From assembly GCA_963575645.1 (NCBI GenBank), contig OY754467.1:20419001-20483000 (forward strand): a stretch of 64,000 nt of DNA, in the 5' to 3' direction. The DNA comes from Xanthostigma xanthostigma (lineage: Eukaryota; Arthropoda; Insecta; Raphidioptera; Raphidiidae). The translations under genes were made by a program, and so were the position numbers. Of this stretch, positions 1 through 12,041 are shown piece after piece (the first letter of the stretch is position 1; every line of letters starts with the position of its first letter). Below the pieces are notes generated by a model, which saw nothing but the letters and a program-made list of their open reading frames with translations, was not told where the DNA came from and did no database searches.

Positions 1-515
1 ACGTAGGCATCCGCTAAGAATGGATTTTTAAAAATTCATCCCTTAAAAGGGTGTAACGAGGGTTCAAAATTTGCGTGAAGAATCAACGCTCAAACCACTG
101 GACGGATTGGGTTGAAATTTGGCACGCAGATAGTTATTTTGACGTAGGCATCCGCTACGAACAGATTTTTGGAAATTCAACCCCTAAAAGGGTGTAACGG
201 GTGCATGGAGAAATCATATAAGATAGATGTATCAATTCGAAAATGCCCAGAATTACTCCTGTCAACAAATAACTAAATACGTATTTCATGATATTTCAAA
301 AACAACCCCTTCAGAGGGTGAAAAGAGGTAAATAGTCTAAAAATCAACATGGGTGTTATTTTAGAGTTTTTTTTGGGACGTTAGTCACGTGAATGTCATC
401 AATTTTGAAATTTATTACGGCGGTCTACGTCGAGAAAGGCGTAAATGTATGCCAAATAATGGGAACGCATCCGTGTTTCGTCTCAATCGCGTGCGAAGCC
501 GCGGGTAACGGCTAG
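1..515 (+). repeat. RTE-like noncoding insect repeat
   Basis: Two diverged direct copies of a roughly 65-base block begin at 1 and about 141; both start ACGTAGGCATCCGCTA and run to a CTAAAAGGGTGTAACG-type stretch. The segment ends near 515 with GCGAAGCCGCGGGTAAC followed by GGCTAGT, the kind of terminus common to RTE-related noncoding repeats in insects. No open frame is present. The family assignment rests on the look of the end motif only. Confidence 0.5.
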
Positions 516-827
516 TGGCTGCATATTTAGAGAACAGTACCTACATTTTTCTTAGCAATAGACAATACATAGGTTTTATTTGTTATTAGTAATGACCCAA
601 ACTGTTACTTTTCAATCATTGCTATTTTCAAACATGAGTGATTATAAACTGTGATTTTGATCAAAGTTAGTGTTCATCACGTCATTCATATTTCCATATT
701 ATCAATATCATAAAGTTACTGATATTGATAGACAACATTTTCAGGCAGTAGATGCTATGTTTTTGTTTAAATCTATTTTTTTACGTTTTAAATCGACTTG
801 GTACATTTTCGTTCCAATTTATAAATG

Positions 828-1180
828 ACTAGCGGTCCCGCCCGGTTTCACTCGGGGGCATATGAACGAATGGAGGGGGGGAATTACACGAGTACGCACG
901 TTCATCTTAGTTTACCAAGATGAATGTGTCCAAATTTCGTGATGATTGGAGTTACCGTTCAAGTTTTTGTCGGACGGACAAATTTTGAGTTATGTTTTGT
1001 AACATTTTTCATTGATGCTCCGCTCCTATTGGTCGTAGCGTGATATTATATAGCCTATAGCCTTCCTTGATAAATGAACTATCTAACAAAAAAAAAATCA
1101 ATTCAAACCAGTAGTTCCTGAGACTAGCGCGTTCAACCAACCAAACAAACAAACTCTTCAGCTTTATATACTAGTATAGA
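828..1180 (+). repeat. Dispersed repeat R1, copy 1 (short form)
   Basis: Starts ACTAGCGGTCCCGCCCGG and ends in an AAACAAACAAACTCTTC stretch followed by ACTAGTATAGA. It shares most of its length with 16818-17439 and with the minus strand of 30282-31001. This copy lacks the tRNA-like insert of the other two: the flanks join between TTTTTGTCGG and TTGTAACATTTTTC, so it may represent the form without insert. Confidence 0.75.
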
Positions 1181-1420
1181 CTATTGCGCTACCTACTCAT
1201 TTGCTTTACAGTCACAATATATTTGGCAGATACCTAGCCTTAACTAGACGATTAAAACTAATGATATAAGTTTCATCAAAATTGGTTCAGTGGTTTCAAA
1301 AATAAGCCCTTTAATTCGTGTGATATAATAGCTGCAAGTACGAAACTGTCACTATATAAACGGAGTAGGTACTTGATCAATTTTTACCCGCACGCAATTG
1401 AATTGAAACATGATAGCGAT

Positions 1421-1590
1421 AACAGAAGTGGAGCCTTCGATTCCATCGTATTATACAGTCTTGCCTCATGGGGCTACGTCCCGCTCAGCAGCAACGACAG
1501 TAGTGAAGCCTTTGACTCTACTGTATTACTATTATAGTCTTATCTCACGGGACTGCGCCCCACTCGGCAGCGACAACAGTAGTGGTCGAG
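1421..1590 (+). repeat. Imperfect tandem repeat, period 75-79 bp
   Basis: The block ACAGTAGTG-AGCCTT ... CTCGGCAGCGAC recurs with starts near 1422, 1497 and 1576, the third being partial. It lies in a region resembling the noncoding part of RTE-like repeats. A short chance open frame spans it and is not a gene. Confidence 0.65.
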
Positions 1591-1883
1591 CAATCGGCTA
1601 TAGCCGAAGACTCCGCTGCTGTTGTCGCAGCATCGCTTTAATATACAATGTTTTTTGGTCGTAAACCTTAGCAGGCGTGCGCCCAACAACTCACCAAAGT
1701 TTCATCGTAATCGGATGAATGCTATAGGAATGCGTAAAGCCCGAACAGAAAGACAGACATTCATTTTTTTTATTATACTATGGACTAGCAGGCCTTCCCG
1801 GTTTCACCTGGACTGTTCTGGACATATTATTATATTGACCTTCCCATCCACACAGGAAAACTATGAAAGTAAATTGTTTTGAA

Positions 1884-2241
1884 ATCTTTGATTAACGTCT
1901 GATTAGAACTCTTCAATAAATAAAATTATCGACCAATTTTTCAGACAATATATTAACAAAAAATATAATTAATACATTAACGTGTCGATCCGGATTTGGA
2001 TCTTCTTCAGAACGGATCTAAAAAAAATAATTAATATTTAATTTCTAATTTTTTCAATATTTTGATACTAATTATTTTGAAAGAATTTTATATAAAGCAA
2101 ATTAGAAATTAAATATTAATTATTTTTTATATTTTTTAGATCCGTTCTGAAGAAGATCCAAATCCGGATCGAAACGTTAATGTATTAATTATATTTTTTG
2201 TTTATATATTGTCTAAAAAATTGATCGATAATTTTATTTAC
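1884..2241. mobile_element. Foldback element with 11-bp target duplication
   Basis: ATTGTTTTGAA occurs at 1873-1883 and again at 2242-2252, bracketing a 358-bp element. Inside, 1918-2050 and about 2099-2239 are near-identical inverted arms around a short AT-rich centre. Each arm contains CTGAAGA, a GATCC/GGATC stem with a 6-nt loop, then GAAACGTT (right arm 2147-2178). A long target duplication points to retrotransposition-type insertion rather than a cut-and-paste transposon; the family is not identified. Confidence 0.7.
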
Positions 2242-2252
2242 ATTGTTTTGAA

Positions 2253-3062
2253 GTATCTCTAAAGATTTGGCCAGCGTTAGCTATGTAAGCGTACGAAAAC
2301 AGTTTTTTTTTTTTTGACAAAACACCGCCATAGTTCAGTCATGTTGTACAAAATATTTACAAATTATATACAGAAATCTTTCTCGTTTATCGCTCTTTCT
2401 ATTAGTGAAAACCGTATGAAAATCCGTTCGATAGTTTTTGAGTTTATCGCATTCAGACGGAGGGAGTTTGTTTTATATATCATAGGTAGGTATAGATTAG
2501 ATTGTCACATACTCTGAAAAAATAAATTAAGTTCGGTTACCTGCAAATAAGAATTGAAATTAAAGGAGTGTCAAATTTTCACTTGGCAAGGTCATCATTA
2601 TTCTACTATGGTTAATAAAAATTTAAATCGTATATATAAACAGATTGACTCATCAAATAAAAACATACTTATGTTATTTACAACAAATAATGGGGAAATT
2701 TTGAAGTACAGACAAGGATTTTAACAAAGTTTGACTAGGACGTGTTTATTTTATAAACGCGAAACTAACATGAATATAAATTCTGAGATTGATTTTTCGG
2801 TGTCAAAACATCGAACGTTCAAGTGTCTGGTCTATAACAAATCTCTAACATTTTACTGTCAAGTTTTACTATGTAGTTCTCATATATTATTAGATTGGAA
2901 AATTTTATGAACAAAATTTTTATTAAAAAAGATATTTTTATAGAGCAATTTAGTTTGCAAAAAAAAGATCAAAATAAAAAAAAAAACTCTATTCCATCAC
3001 TTCCCTATTATAAACCAGGTTCTAATAAAAAAACTGGTAAAAGTGTCAACTTTATTATTTAA
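2253..3062. other. AT-rich stretch without recognised features
   Basis: No gene, RNA or clear repeat boundary seen. The open frame at 2314-2517 has low-complexity composition and no family resemblance. Confidence 0.5.
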
Positions 3063-3150
3063 AAAAACTGGCCAAGTGCGAGTATAACTTGCCCTCCAAG
3101 GGTTACCTAAACAAAAATTGAACGAATTCCAAATTCGTGTTGATTCGACC
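3063..3150 (-). repeat. Fragment of a dispersed repeat ending ACTTGGCCAGTTTTT
   Basis: Read on the minus strand, the segment ends CTCGCACTTGGCCAGTTTTT. The same end, CTCACACTTGGCCGGTTTTT, is found on the plus strand at about 22560-22580, so both are copies of one repeat family. Here only the terminal part is recognisable. Confidence 0.5.
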
Positions 3151-3445
3151 ATTTTCAGAAACATCGGAAGTGTTTTCTTGTAAAGTACCTATATATACGT
3201 ATAGCATTGAAATTCTTAAATATCTCTATTGATGCATTATTGACGAGTATTGACATTATGTTAAAACGAACGCCAGTGAGTGTTAACAGTCACGCTAGTT
3301 ATGACATAATTGCGACTTTTTTGTCATTTTTATTAGCCAATATATATTATTATGGGTCTTCCAACAGAGACTTCCGAACTTTGACGGTTGATAGCGGCCA
3401 TCTTTTTGAAGCTGTCATTTATTAAGTCTGTTTTGCCAAATCATC

Positions 3446-4165
3446 ATGGACGGATATAGCGTTCAACAACACGTGCAAATGATTGTTTTATCAAAATGAG
3501 TGTTTTGTTCGGACAACGTTCATCAAAAATCATCTTCAGTGATGATGCCCATTTCAGGATGAATGGGTACGTGTACAAACAAAATTGTCGAATTTGGGAC
3601 GATACCAATTCACTGAGATCCAAGAGCGTCCAATGCATTCCGAAAAAGTCACTGTATGGTGTAGATTTTATGCTTGCGGCGTCATCGGTTCATATTTCTT
3701 TGAGAACGACGTTGGCCAGGCCATCACCGTCAACGGCGAGCGCTTTAGGTCGATGATTACTGACTTCTTTTGGCCTGAATTGGATGTTATGGACACCAAC
3801 GACATGTGGTTTCAACAGGACGACGCTACGTACTACACAGCTCATGCCACATTGGACATTCAGCACGAGCGATTTGAGGGCATGGATCCATCTCACGTGG
3901 AGGTTAATGTGAACTGGCCACCGAGATCGTGCGATTTGACCCCCTTAGACTTTTTCTTATATGGGTTTCTTAAGTCGAAGGCTATGCGAATAAGCCACAA
4001 ACCATAGCAGCCCTCAAAGCCAACATAACTCATGCCATCGGTCAAATTCAGCCAGATGTATGCGCCAGAGTCATGGAACATTGGACATTTCGGATGCGCG
4101 CCACCCCGCGAAGCCGCGGCAGACATTTGAATGATGTTATATTCCACACACAATGGCATCGATAG
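3446..4165 (+). pseudogene. Broken Tc1/mariner-superfamily transposase (DD41D-like)
   Basis: A transposase that would cut and rejoin element ends. An N-terminal piece from the ATG at 3446 (MDGYSVQQHVQMIV) is joined, after an apparent loss of the DNA-binding region, to the catalytic core. The core shows IIFSDDAHF (first Asp), ENDVGQAITVNGERFRSM, WFQQDDAT (second Asp) and WPPRSCDLTPLDFFLYG (third Asp). Forty-two residues lie between the second and third Asp; related full-length proteins that I recall have about 41, which fits the rosa-type DD41D group better than DD34D/E. The frame changes at least four times (near 3490, 3520, 3590 and 3985) and ends at a stop at 4163-4165, so it cannot be functional. 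The right end of the element is probably 4325: its inverted end reads CAGTGTGAACCTGCG and is followed by TA. No matching left end was found. Confidence 0.85.
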
Positions 4166-4325
4166 GCCCTTCAAATGAAAAAAAATTTCGATGATATCTC
4201 ACACACACTTTGTTTAGCTTAATGAAAGACCCATTATTTGAAATATAAATAGGGAAGTTTAGCCTCTTTGTGTAGTTATTTTAATAAATAAAATACATGA
4301 ATAACTTTTTCGCAGGTTCACACTG

Positions 4326-6400
4326 TATAATATTATTTACATTGCTCATTATATAACAGATTTGAACACACTTTACAGTTAGTAATAATGCAATTTGAAA
4401 CATCTCATTCTTTCAACTGTTCGCTATAGTGCCGTATATAAATTTGCCTCGCATATTTAACTGACATCTATCGAGCGTCTTTTATTCTACCAAAAACGCA
4501 TGCGCGACTCTTACCTTTCTTCTCGTTGGACTAGTTTCATAATAATCTACAGTCAACACTCGATTATTTGCTTGTAAAAATACAATACTGAATATAACTG
4601 TGTCCACCGTGGAAATTAGTGTCCTCCGTGGACATAACAGTCATCTATTAATGATTCCATTTTGCTTGAAAATAAAATACATTTTTCTTTTAAAATCAAA
4701 TTCCAAAATAATTTATATTGTGCGTGCTCATACATTTGATTCCAAACTCATAAGAAAAGATAGCGAACTATATAATATGTGTATACTACCCCAATATTAT
4801 TTTCAAACTGTTGTTCTATTTTATCCGAGACATAATAATTTTATAAATTGAATAAAATAGTCGGATCAATTAATTATTAATTATGTACCTACATAATTTT
4901 TATTCAAGATGTAGATTGGACAACACTACAACCACGTGTACCGCGTACCTAATCTAGAACAGATATATACATTACAATGCACATCGAAAAGTAATCCTTA
5001 TCTCTGACAGTAGTACTGTACAGTGATTTTTGACTGCACACACACCGAGACAGAGGGAGAGAGAGAAAGAGCTGCTCTGATTCTGCTACAGAAGTGTTAC
5101 GTGTTTCTGTGTTAAATGCTTCACTGATCCGTTGAGCCTTCGGATCAGAAAGAACGGAGTCGGCTCCTATGGCTCATCACTCGTAGTCAGATCATTACGC
5201 TATAGTCTTTTCCATCAGCAGATATAGTAATCACGTGAAGGGATGCATAAAATGTATGATTGGTCGTTTAACTGTCTCGAGTTTCAAGCGACCAATCACG
5301 CAGAGTTATTGCTACATTAGTTCATGGGATAGACTTGAGACATTTCAAATTGAAAACTATTTTTTGCAATATAACCCCCTATAAAATAGACGTGTATACA
5401 TGTGTATACGTGTATACCAGTGACCCCTTACTCACTAGTGCTGTAAATTAAAGTACCCAATGTAACCAATTCAAGAGTAATTTTCACAAACGTGCAGTTT
5501 ACAAGTACTCATAGCCGGAGACGTTTTTTAGACTTCCACGAAGACCGAGATAAATGCGTGGGATGGGATTAGACTTTACCTGATTATGCTCTAATAACAG
5601 GGTGCTGTTATTCCCGGGAAACGCAGGGTAAATACGATTCTATTCCATAAAAAAAGTCCACGATAGTCTAATATGCCTATCTTTAACAAATCCGGGCAAA
5701 ACCGAATTGAGCAGCTAGTAACTTGTAAGACGTTCTAATTTTCTATGATTCTATCAAGGATCGGTGAAGGTTATTTTGGAACGAAGTTCTTTATGGGACG
5801 TTATAGATATAAATGGAGAGGGCTAGAAGAAAAGTCGTAAGAAAAAAACTTAAAGAAAAATCTGTAACAAAAATCTACATATAAGTACATAATTACCTAT
5901 TGTATGTCCGTCCGTAGATATAAAAGGTTGAAATTTGGCACACTTATAATATAGGGCATGAGACAGATCCTAACGGAGCCGGATTTTTGAATTTTGGTCC
6001 CAGAGAGGAGCAAATTGAAAACAAAACAGTTTTTCGGTTATAATTTGCTCAATTTAAATCAGATCAGTTCGAAACCTGTCTTAAACGAAAGAGGAGAAAA
6101 TTTTACATAGATTTTGTATAACAGAATTCGCGCTAATAGGTAGTTTTTGGTACATGAAAAACAGAAAAAAACACTATATAAATTATATTTTGCCTAATAC
6201 ATCGCTCACGCGGTTATCCTTTTCTGTTGCACAGTCTGTTATGGAAATTTAAAGATTGCGTATGTTCTGTCTTAAAATAAAAATAATACATTTGTTCAAA
6301 AACGCATGCCATTTCAATTATTAGTCAATTTTTTGACATTAATATTTTGTGAAATGCAACGATTTCTAAATTTACGTTTTGTAATAAATTAATGTATCAA
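4326..6400. other. Upstream region with no gene seen
   Basis: No coding frame is supported. There is a purine-rich AGACAGAGGGAGAGAGAGAAAGAG stretch near 5048, a GTGTATAC-type short repeat at about 5390-5420, and around 5930-6010 a fragment (TTGGCACACTTATAATA ... TTTTGGTCCCAGAGAGGAGCAAATTG) shared with 39420-39550, marking a dispersed repeat. Confidence 0.45.
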
Positions 6401-6437
6401 GCATGTATGCTGTAATTATTGATATTAACAATCATGC

Positions 6438-6496
6438 GAATGTGCGATACTCGCTTTGGGTGCGAGAGGTCTCGGGTTCAAATCTCGGTTGGACCC
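6438..6496 (+). pseudogene. tRNA-Pro(UGG)-like 3' half
   Basis: A perfect 5-bp anticodon stem CTCGC/GCGAG (6450-6466) encloses loop TTTGGGT with TGG in the anticodon position (6457-6459). A 5-bp T arm follows, with loop TTCAAAT at 6477-6483. The D arm and 5' acceptor strand do not match a tRNA: upstream sequence cannot pair with the 3' strand TTGGACC. It is best read as a truncated or rearranged tRNA copy or a SINE head. Confidence 0.6.
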
Positions 6497-6669
6497 AGTA
6501 TTGTTTTTCCTTTTTTAGTAAAAGAAAAATCAATATTGCTCAAAATATTCATGTGGTAATATTTGATAACATTGTTTTAGTATTTTTGAGTATAACGTTA
6601 TTTTTTTGATAGTATGTATTTAACTCGAGATAAATTTTAGTAATCCGATATAAATAACGAAATATATGC

Positions 6670-6743
6670 AAGGTCAATGGTTCAGTGGTAGAATACTCGT
6701 CTGCCACGCAGGTGTCCCGAGTTCGATTCCCGACAGGTGCGCA
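6670..6743 (+). pseudogene. tRNA-Gly(GCC)-like sequence
   Basis: TGGTTCAGTGGTAGAAT matches the A-box and D-arm region of tRNA-Gly, CTGCCAC (6691-6697) is the anticodon loop with GCC, and GTTCGATTCCCG is the B box. The T stem has two mismatches and the acceptor strands do not pair, so a functional tRNA is unlikely. It lies about 175 bp downstream of the tRNA-Pro-like piece on the same strand. Confidence 0.65.
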
Positions 6744-7547
6744 ACAAATGTTGCTTTTATATTTTTGGAGTTGCAAATCACACGATTAATTTTTGTTTAT
6801 ATTAATCATATTATTATATTATAAATAAAATTTTATTCCAACCGTGTGTTCTACGACACCTCTCGTCTTTTCTTTCTTTTTTTTAATATAGATTTTATTG
6901 GCTTTAGTAGGTCTTTTCTTTCTGATGAATGTAAATTTCAGTATTTACAAATGCAATAATCAATACAAACGTAAATAGCGCTTATTTCTCCATATGTCAA
7001 TTCAAGTTACATAAATTATTGTAAATACTTACTTCTAAAAGGTCATAATATAACGGCAGCAGAACCTGTTGGAGTTTTAAACTGGTAAATCGAGAGTTAT
7101 TATTGTTATGTGAATTTATTGAAATGATAAAAAAAATATTTAGGAATTTTATTTTATTTTAATTAAAATTGTATAACAGATAAAAATAAGCAAATGGCGT
7201 GATTTCTAAATAAACTTTAACTAGTTTACAAACCGGATAAGTATTGTTGAAAAGTCTGTGTTTGGTTTAGGAAGCAGTGTTTACATTAATTATAATCCCA
7301 GAAGATCCAGTGGCTGTGAACACCCTTCTCCGACACGACACAGTCATGTCACCCACGAACAAACGAGTATTTACTGTAAAATAAATATGATGGACGCGGA
7401 AACGAAATAAAGCTACTATATCAGATGCTTATCAAAGGCACCCTCCTTTTCTATTGTGCTTAAAATTTCACCAGATGTATTACACTTTCATATAATGCAA
7501 GCGGAATGTAGCGCTGGTTGTTTCACTCCATGTCATGCAAATGCATA

Positions 7548-7559
7548 TTTCTGTTTCAG
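7548..7559 (+). promoter_or_regulatory. Candidate 3' splice site before the first coding exon
   Basis: ATTTCTGTTTCAG ends at 7559, 77 bases before the ATG of the gamma-subunit frame. If used, the coding exon would be an internal exon with 77 nt of 5' UTR, and a noncoding first exon would lie upstream. Alternatively transcription starts close to the ATG. No TATA box or initiator is convincing. Confidence 0.4.
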
Positions 7560-7636
7560 TTGACGGTGATATCTCGCGCGTGTTTCTGTAAAGTAGAGGG
7601 TGCGAGGGGCGCCGATAGCACGGCGTGTAGGACGCC

Positions 7637-7755
7637 ATGGAACCGCTGCCCAGTGCTTGGGCAACCATGGACAAGGACGCGTTGAAGAAGCAAATTGAAA
7701 ACATGAAATATCAAGCCAGTATGGATCGTTGGCCTATGTCGAAGAGCATTGCCGC
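7637..7755 (+). CDS. Ggamma30A: G-protein gamma subunit, Ggamma30A/GNG13-like, first coding exon
   Basis: Encodes 39 residues plus two bases of a 40th codon. After ten leader residues it reads MDKDALKKQIENMKYQASMD then RWPMSKSIA, which I recognise as the N-terminal helix of the insect Ggamma30A (G-gamma-e) subunit. In this family that helix forms a coiled coil with G-beta; in Drosophila eyes the partner is Gbeta76C in phototransduction. The ATG at 7637 is chosen because an in-frame TAG lies three codons upstream (7628-7630); a second in-frame ATG at 7667 would give a shorter start beginning MDKD. The exon ends GC|GTAAGT, a phase-2 donor. The remaining half, including the NNPW region and the prenylated CAAX end, is not found downstream in this window. 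The identification is firm; orthology to Ggamma30A rather than a close paralogue is inferred. Confidence 0.92.
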
Positions 7756-7761
7756 GTAAGT
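7756..7761 (+). promoter_or_regulatory. 5' splice site of the gamma-subunit intron
   Basis: GTAAGT follows the exon after ...ATT GCC GC. It matches the donor consensus from GT onwards, and reading on would hit TAA at once, so splicing here is required to continue the protein. Confidence 0.9.
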
Positions 7762-10700
7762 ACTTTTATTTATTTTTATATAAATTATAAGTTTTAATTG
7801 TAAGTGTGTTCAATTTATTGTGCAATTTAAAGAAAATGTGTTGCGGTGTCTATTGATTTTTCCGTACACTTCTCGGTACTAGTGAGATTTTCCAAGTCGT
7901 CGCCGTCGATTAAAATGAAGAACAGTCAGAACTCGAGTCTGTTTATTTTTTTATTCAACTTTCCTTTTGCGCAATTTGCAACTACTATCTCTGTTTTCTC
8001 TTTACGATCGATTGTTGCGATGATTTTTCGGGAAGTAAAAACTAATCGATATAATTTTAGTTTTAACAATAATTAAAATAAACTAACTTTGATTGTTCTA
8101 GAGTGGATATTAAAAAAGGAAGATAAAATTTTGTAAATAACTTAAATTTAGTTTGGAATAAAGATTTTGTTTTCAAAATTCAAAACACTTGTTTTATTAT
8201 TTTTGAAACGCTGTTGACAGTTTGAACGAGTTTTAAAATAATAGTTGAGATTCATTTCTAGTTTTAGAAATTTTTCTTTTAATTATTTATACTTATATAA
8301 TATTGTTTGATACTTTAACCAAAAATTCCAAAAATTATTGGAAAAACCCGTTTGTCAAAGAAAATGTTTAACTCAAGTCCTGTGATTCGACATGTTGTGA
8401 TATTTAAAAATTAATATTATTGTAAGTAGGTACAGCATTATAAGGGTTGAAACCCACGAACGCGCTCTATCTTTTATTGATGAAAAAACTTTACTAACAA
8501 GTTTTTATCACTTTAAAAACTCTTAATTTTATGTTTTCACAATACAAAAAAATAATAAATAAGTATATATCTTATTAAATTATTAAAATATAATGACTAA
8601 ATTTTTAGGATTACAATTATCACGTATGTATAAATGACCCGTTTTTTTACAAAAAAGATAATTTTAAGAAAAATCATCGGCTGGTAGATATTACACCTGC
8701 GAAAAAAAGGCATGTTTCGCGCCACACACGGCCGAAGTGAAACTTCTTATGCGTCATTATTAAAAAGTTAATTTTGCTATCCACTTTAATTTATTTTTAT
8801 TGTACATGCATTTAAAATTTATTTTTGGCAGTAGATAATAAAATGCCGTTGTTTATATTGCGTTTCCATTTGTGTCACTAATTTGTGTCATCGTTTTTCG
8901 TTTCAATAATTTTACTTCCTATAAATTGGCAAGGTGCCGCATAAGAAACTTCACTTCAATAAATGATAATTATGTGGTTTGATTATTTTATCGCTAATAA
9001 AATAAATTCCAAAAAATATCAAAATCTAAACAAACACTAACAGTCGATAGAATATTTAAAATTGTTTATAAGATATGCAAAGTTCAAAAAATTGATGTCA
9101 CATCTAGCGAAATAAATGTCGGCTTTGTGGTTTAATTATTTTTATCGTTAAACAAATACTATTTTTTTTTATCTATGCGGCTTTAAAGTTGATAAGCGTT
9201 CATACATTGTATTACGAAAATATAACATATTAACAATATTTTGATCAGAGATTTTGATATAAACACTATCTTTGTTAAAATTAGATTATATTGGGAAAAA
9301 GCAACAATTTAGTAATTTCTTAACCAGAACAATAATATTATTTTATTATCGGACGTACAATTCAAGAGCAATGTCATCAGCAAAACTCTACTTATTTGCT
9401 TGTTAGATTATATTGAGAAACTCATTAAAATTACGAAAATTTTATAAAATATCAAAATTAATCAATTCTATTTACTTATGTATTTGAACAATGCTGAGAA
9501 TTTGTTGTTTTATTTGTTTGTTTTTTTTAAGTTCTGCTGACAGTGGAGTAGATAAGCAAATTGATTGTGCACTTTATAATAAAAGAATGAAATTTGGCAC
9601 AGAGGTGCCTCTTCATTTTATTAATTAATAGATATTGGGAGATCTAGCCTCTGAAGGTAATGAGGGTGGCATAACTACCCCTGTAGATGTGTTTCTGCAA
9701 AAATTTCAAGAGCTCTTACATATAAAAAAAAATTAAGCAAACATTATTCCATTGTTAGATCTTTAAAAAATTTATCTTACACATTTTCGGATTATGTGAA
9801 AAAGTATACAACCATAATAAACAACTTAAAGAAAATTGAAATGGCCACAAGAAGCAAAGTTTTGATGTCGGTGCCTATTTAATTACTATCACGTTTTATG
9901 TACTTATTTATATAAAATTGGTGCCGACCTCAAATTCTACGCTTTTTGGTGACCCTTTTTCTTAAAAAAAAGCTTTTTAAGTCTGTTTAAGATTAGCAGT
10001 GCTTTTGTCGCCTGGAAAACCAATGGCTAAACATGATATCCTTTTCAACAGCTTTATTTATCGTGCTTTTTTTTGAACTGTATATTAAAATTACGTGTGT
10101 TCATAAAGCAAAAAAACGCTCTAAACCTTGATGACAATCACGAGTGGTCTTGGAATTTCTTTAGGTTAACGTATATTTTACTACTTCAAATCATTGGTAC
10201 ACAAAACTTGGTAGAAAAATTGTTTACTTACTGATTAACTATAAGTATACGTTTTTTCCTCTTAATTATGTGCAACTTAATTTGTTCTTTTTTTTCGCTT
10301 TATCTTTTTTATACTTATACTATATATTTTAAGTCACTAACGAGTATGACTATGAAATCATTTCACTCTTATTTTTTTATTTTGTTTTGAGTTCTTAGAA
10401 ATGTCATATAAATAATAAAGAGTAAAATTTAAAAATATTGTGAAATTTTAAAAAATATTTTAAAGTAAAATTATACCTACTATATATTTATTTTTGAATC
10501 AGTTTAAAGACTTCCTTGTATTTTTCTTCTTTTATTCAAGTAAGTTTTACATGAAAATCAATAAGTTCTTAGATGACAGAAAAAAAGTAATTTGTTACCG
10601 TATATGGCAGATATTTCCTTCGAATCCTGGTATAAAGAGGTGAAATATTGCAAGTCTACTGCGAACACTCCGTTTTATAAGAAAGCTTCGACTTTTTTTA

Positions 10701-10945
10701 AATCTTTTAACTTTTAAGATGTTGAAAAATCTCGAGAAAACAATTTTTAATCGTCGATATAATCTTCTTAAATCTGCGATGAGTTTGTTTTATTTTATAT
10801 AATTAATTATATTTAATTACGAAACTTTAACAGAAAGTCAGAAAATAACTGGCAATTGTAAATTAGTATTACATACGATGTTTTATCAAAATTAATATTT
10901 ATATTAGTACAGTATTTGTGCATATCAAAGAAAAAAAAATTGAGA
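7762..10945 (+). other. 5' part of the long intron; AT-rich, few recognised elements
   Basis: No coding exon seen. It holds short inverted arms (8734-8753 and 8938-8957, 18 of 20 matching, GAAGTGAAACTTCTTATGCG type), which may mark a small MITE. About 9590-9700 has the wording of a dispersed repeat (GAATGAAATTTGGCACAG...). The rest is AT-rich with no structure I can support. Confidence 0.5.
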
Positions 10946-11000
10946 TAGTATATTGTGCAACTAGTACGACAATGCCGCACGAGTTGCACATACTATTTTT
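10946..11000. repeat. Small hairpin repeat, TAGTATATTGTGC family
   Basis: TAGTATATTGTGCAACT on the left is inversely matched by AGTTGCACATACTA on the right, around a CCGCAC-containing centre. A longer relative with the same outer sequence occurs at 19208-19336. Confidence 0.5.
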
Positions 11001-11698
11001 TATTACGAATAAATTAAAATTCCCAGAACAAATGTTCAATTTTAAAATACACTTTTTTGCTGTCACATTCAGTATTGGTAACTATGGTAACTCTGAATTT
11101 GCGTGCGGCAAACAATAATTTCAGTGCGACAAATAAAGTTTGCGCACGCAAATGAAAATAGCCACTTTTCCCGTAACAGCATGCGTAAAGATACCACTTT
11201 TCCCGCATGAGTAATAAAAAAAATGTAGTATCTAAATAATATGAATTGCTGCCTCACCTGTGTATAGTTGCAAGTGCATTGAAGTTTCTAAATGCAGGAC
11301 TGTCTTTATGTAAGAATAAATTGTAGACTCTGTCGTCTAAGATACTGTATTAGTTTTAAATTCGTACTAATTCTTTGAGAGTCCATCCCAATCAAACTAA
11401 ACTACATTTCAATATCTATTCCCTTGCTTTTAAATTAAATTGCGTAACAATTTAAGCTTTTACTCACAGAAAATAAATTTAGTGTGAGGAGCACTAAGGT
11501 GAAACAGTGAAACTTAGACACATATTTTCGATTTGCCCAAATTTCACCCAACACATCCACTGAAGTGCTTACAAGCCATTTTAAAATGCAAATTAAATTT
11601 CTAGTTTAAACGAAGATGACTTTTGTGTTACAAAATCAAATTTAAAAAATATGAATATATAAAGTTGAAACTCTGTCAAAGATCACCTTTTGGCAAAG

Positions 11699-11745
11699 CC
11701 TTGGTTTCTTAAGATGGCGGTACCGTAATATAGCGGTCGTAAACT
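11699..11745. repeat. Solo end of a MITE (AGCGGTA family)
   Basis: CCTTGGTTTCTTAAGATGGC and the following GGTACCGTAATATAGCGG closely match the left terminus of the complete element at 15488-15710. No opposite end is seen nearby. Confidence 0.5.
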
Positions 11746-12041
11746 ATACCTATGTATTTGCGTATGTAATAATAATAATAATATATTGCACGAAAAAATT
11801 CAGAGTATATATGTGACGTCTCAAAGCACAATTAAAAAATTCGTTTGTGTTATAAAAGCAGTGACTGACCGTTTATATTTTTTTAAGGGTTGCCTTTTAA
11901 TTTATTATAAAATTTAAAAGCTAAATACTTAAAACTTTTTTGAGTGGCACTATATTTGTGCAATGGTAAACGCACGAAGTCTTTGTTTCTTGTATTATGC
12001 GAATGAATGTCAGAATGTTAATGAATTTTATCAACACTCAT

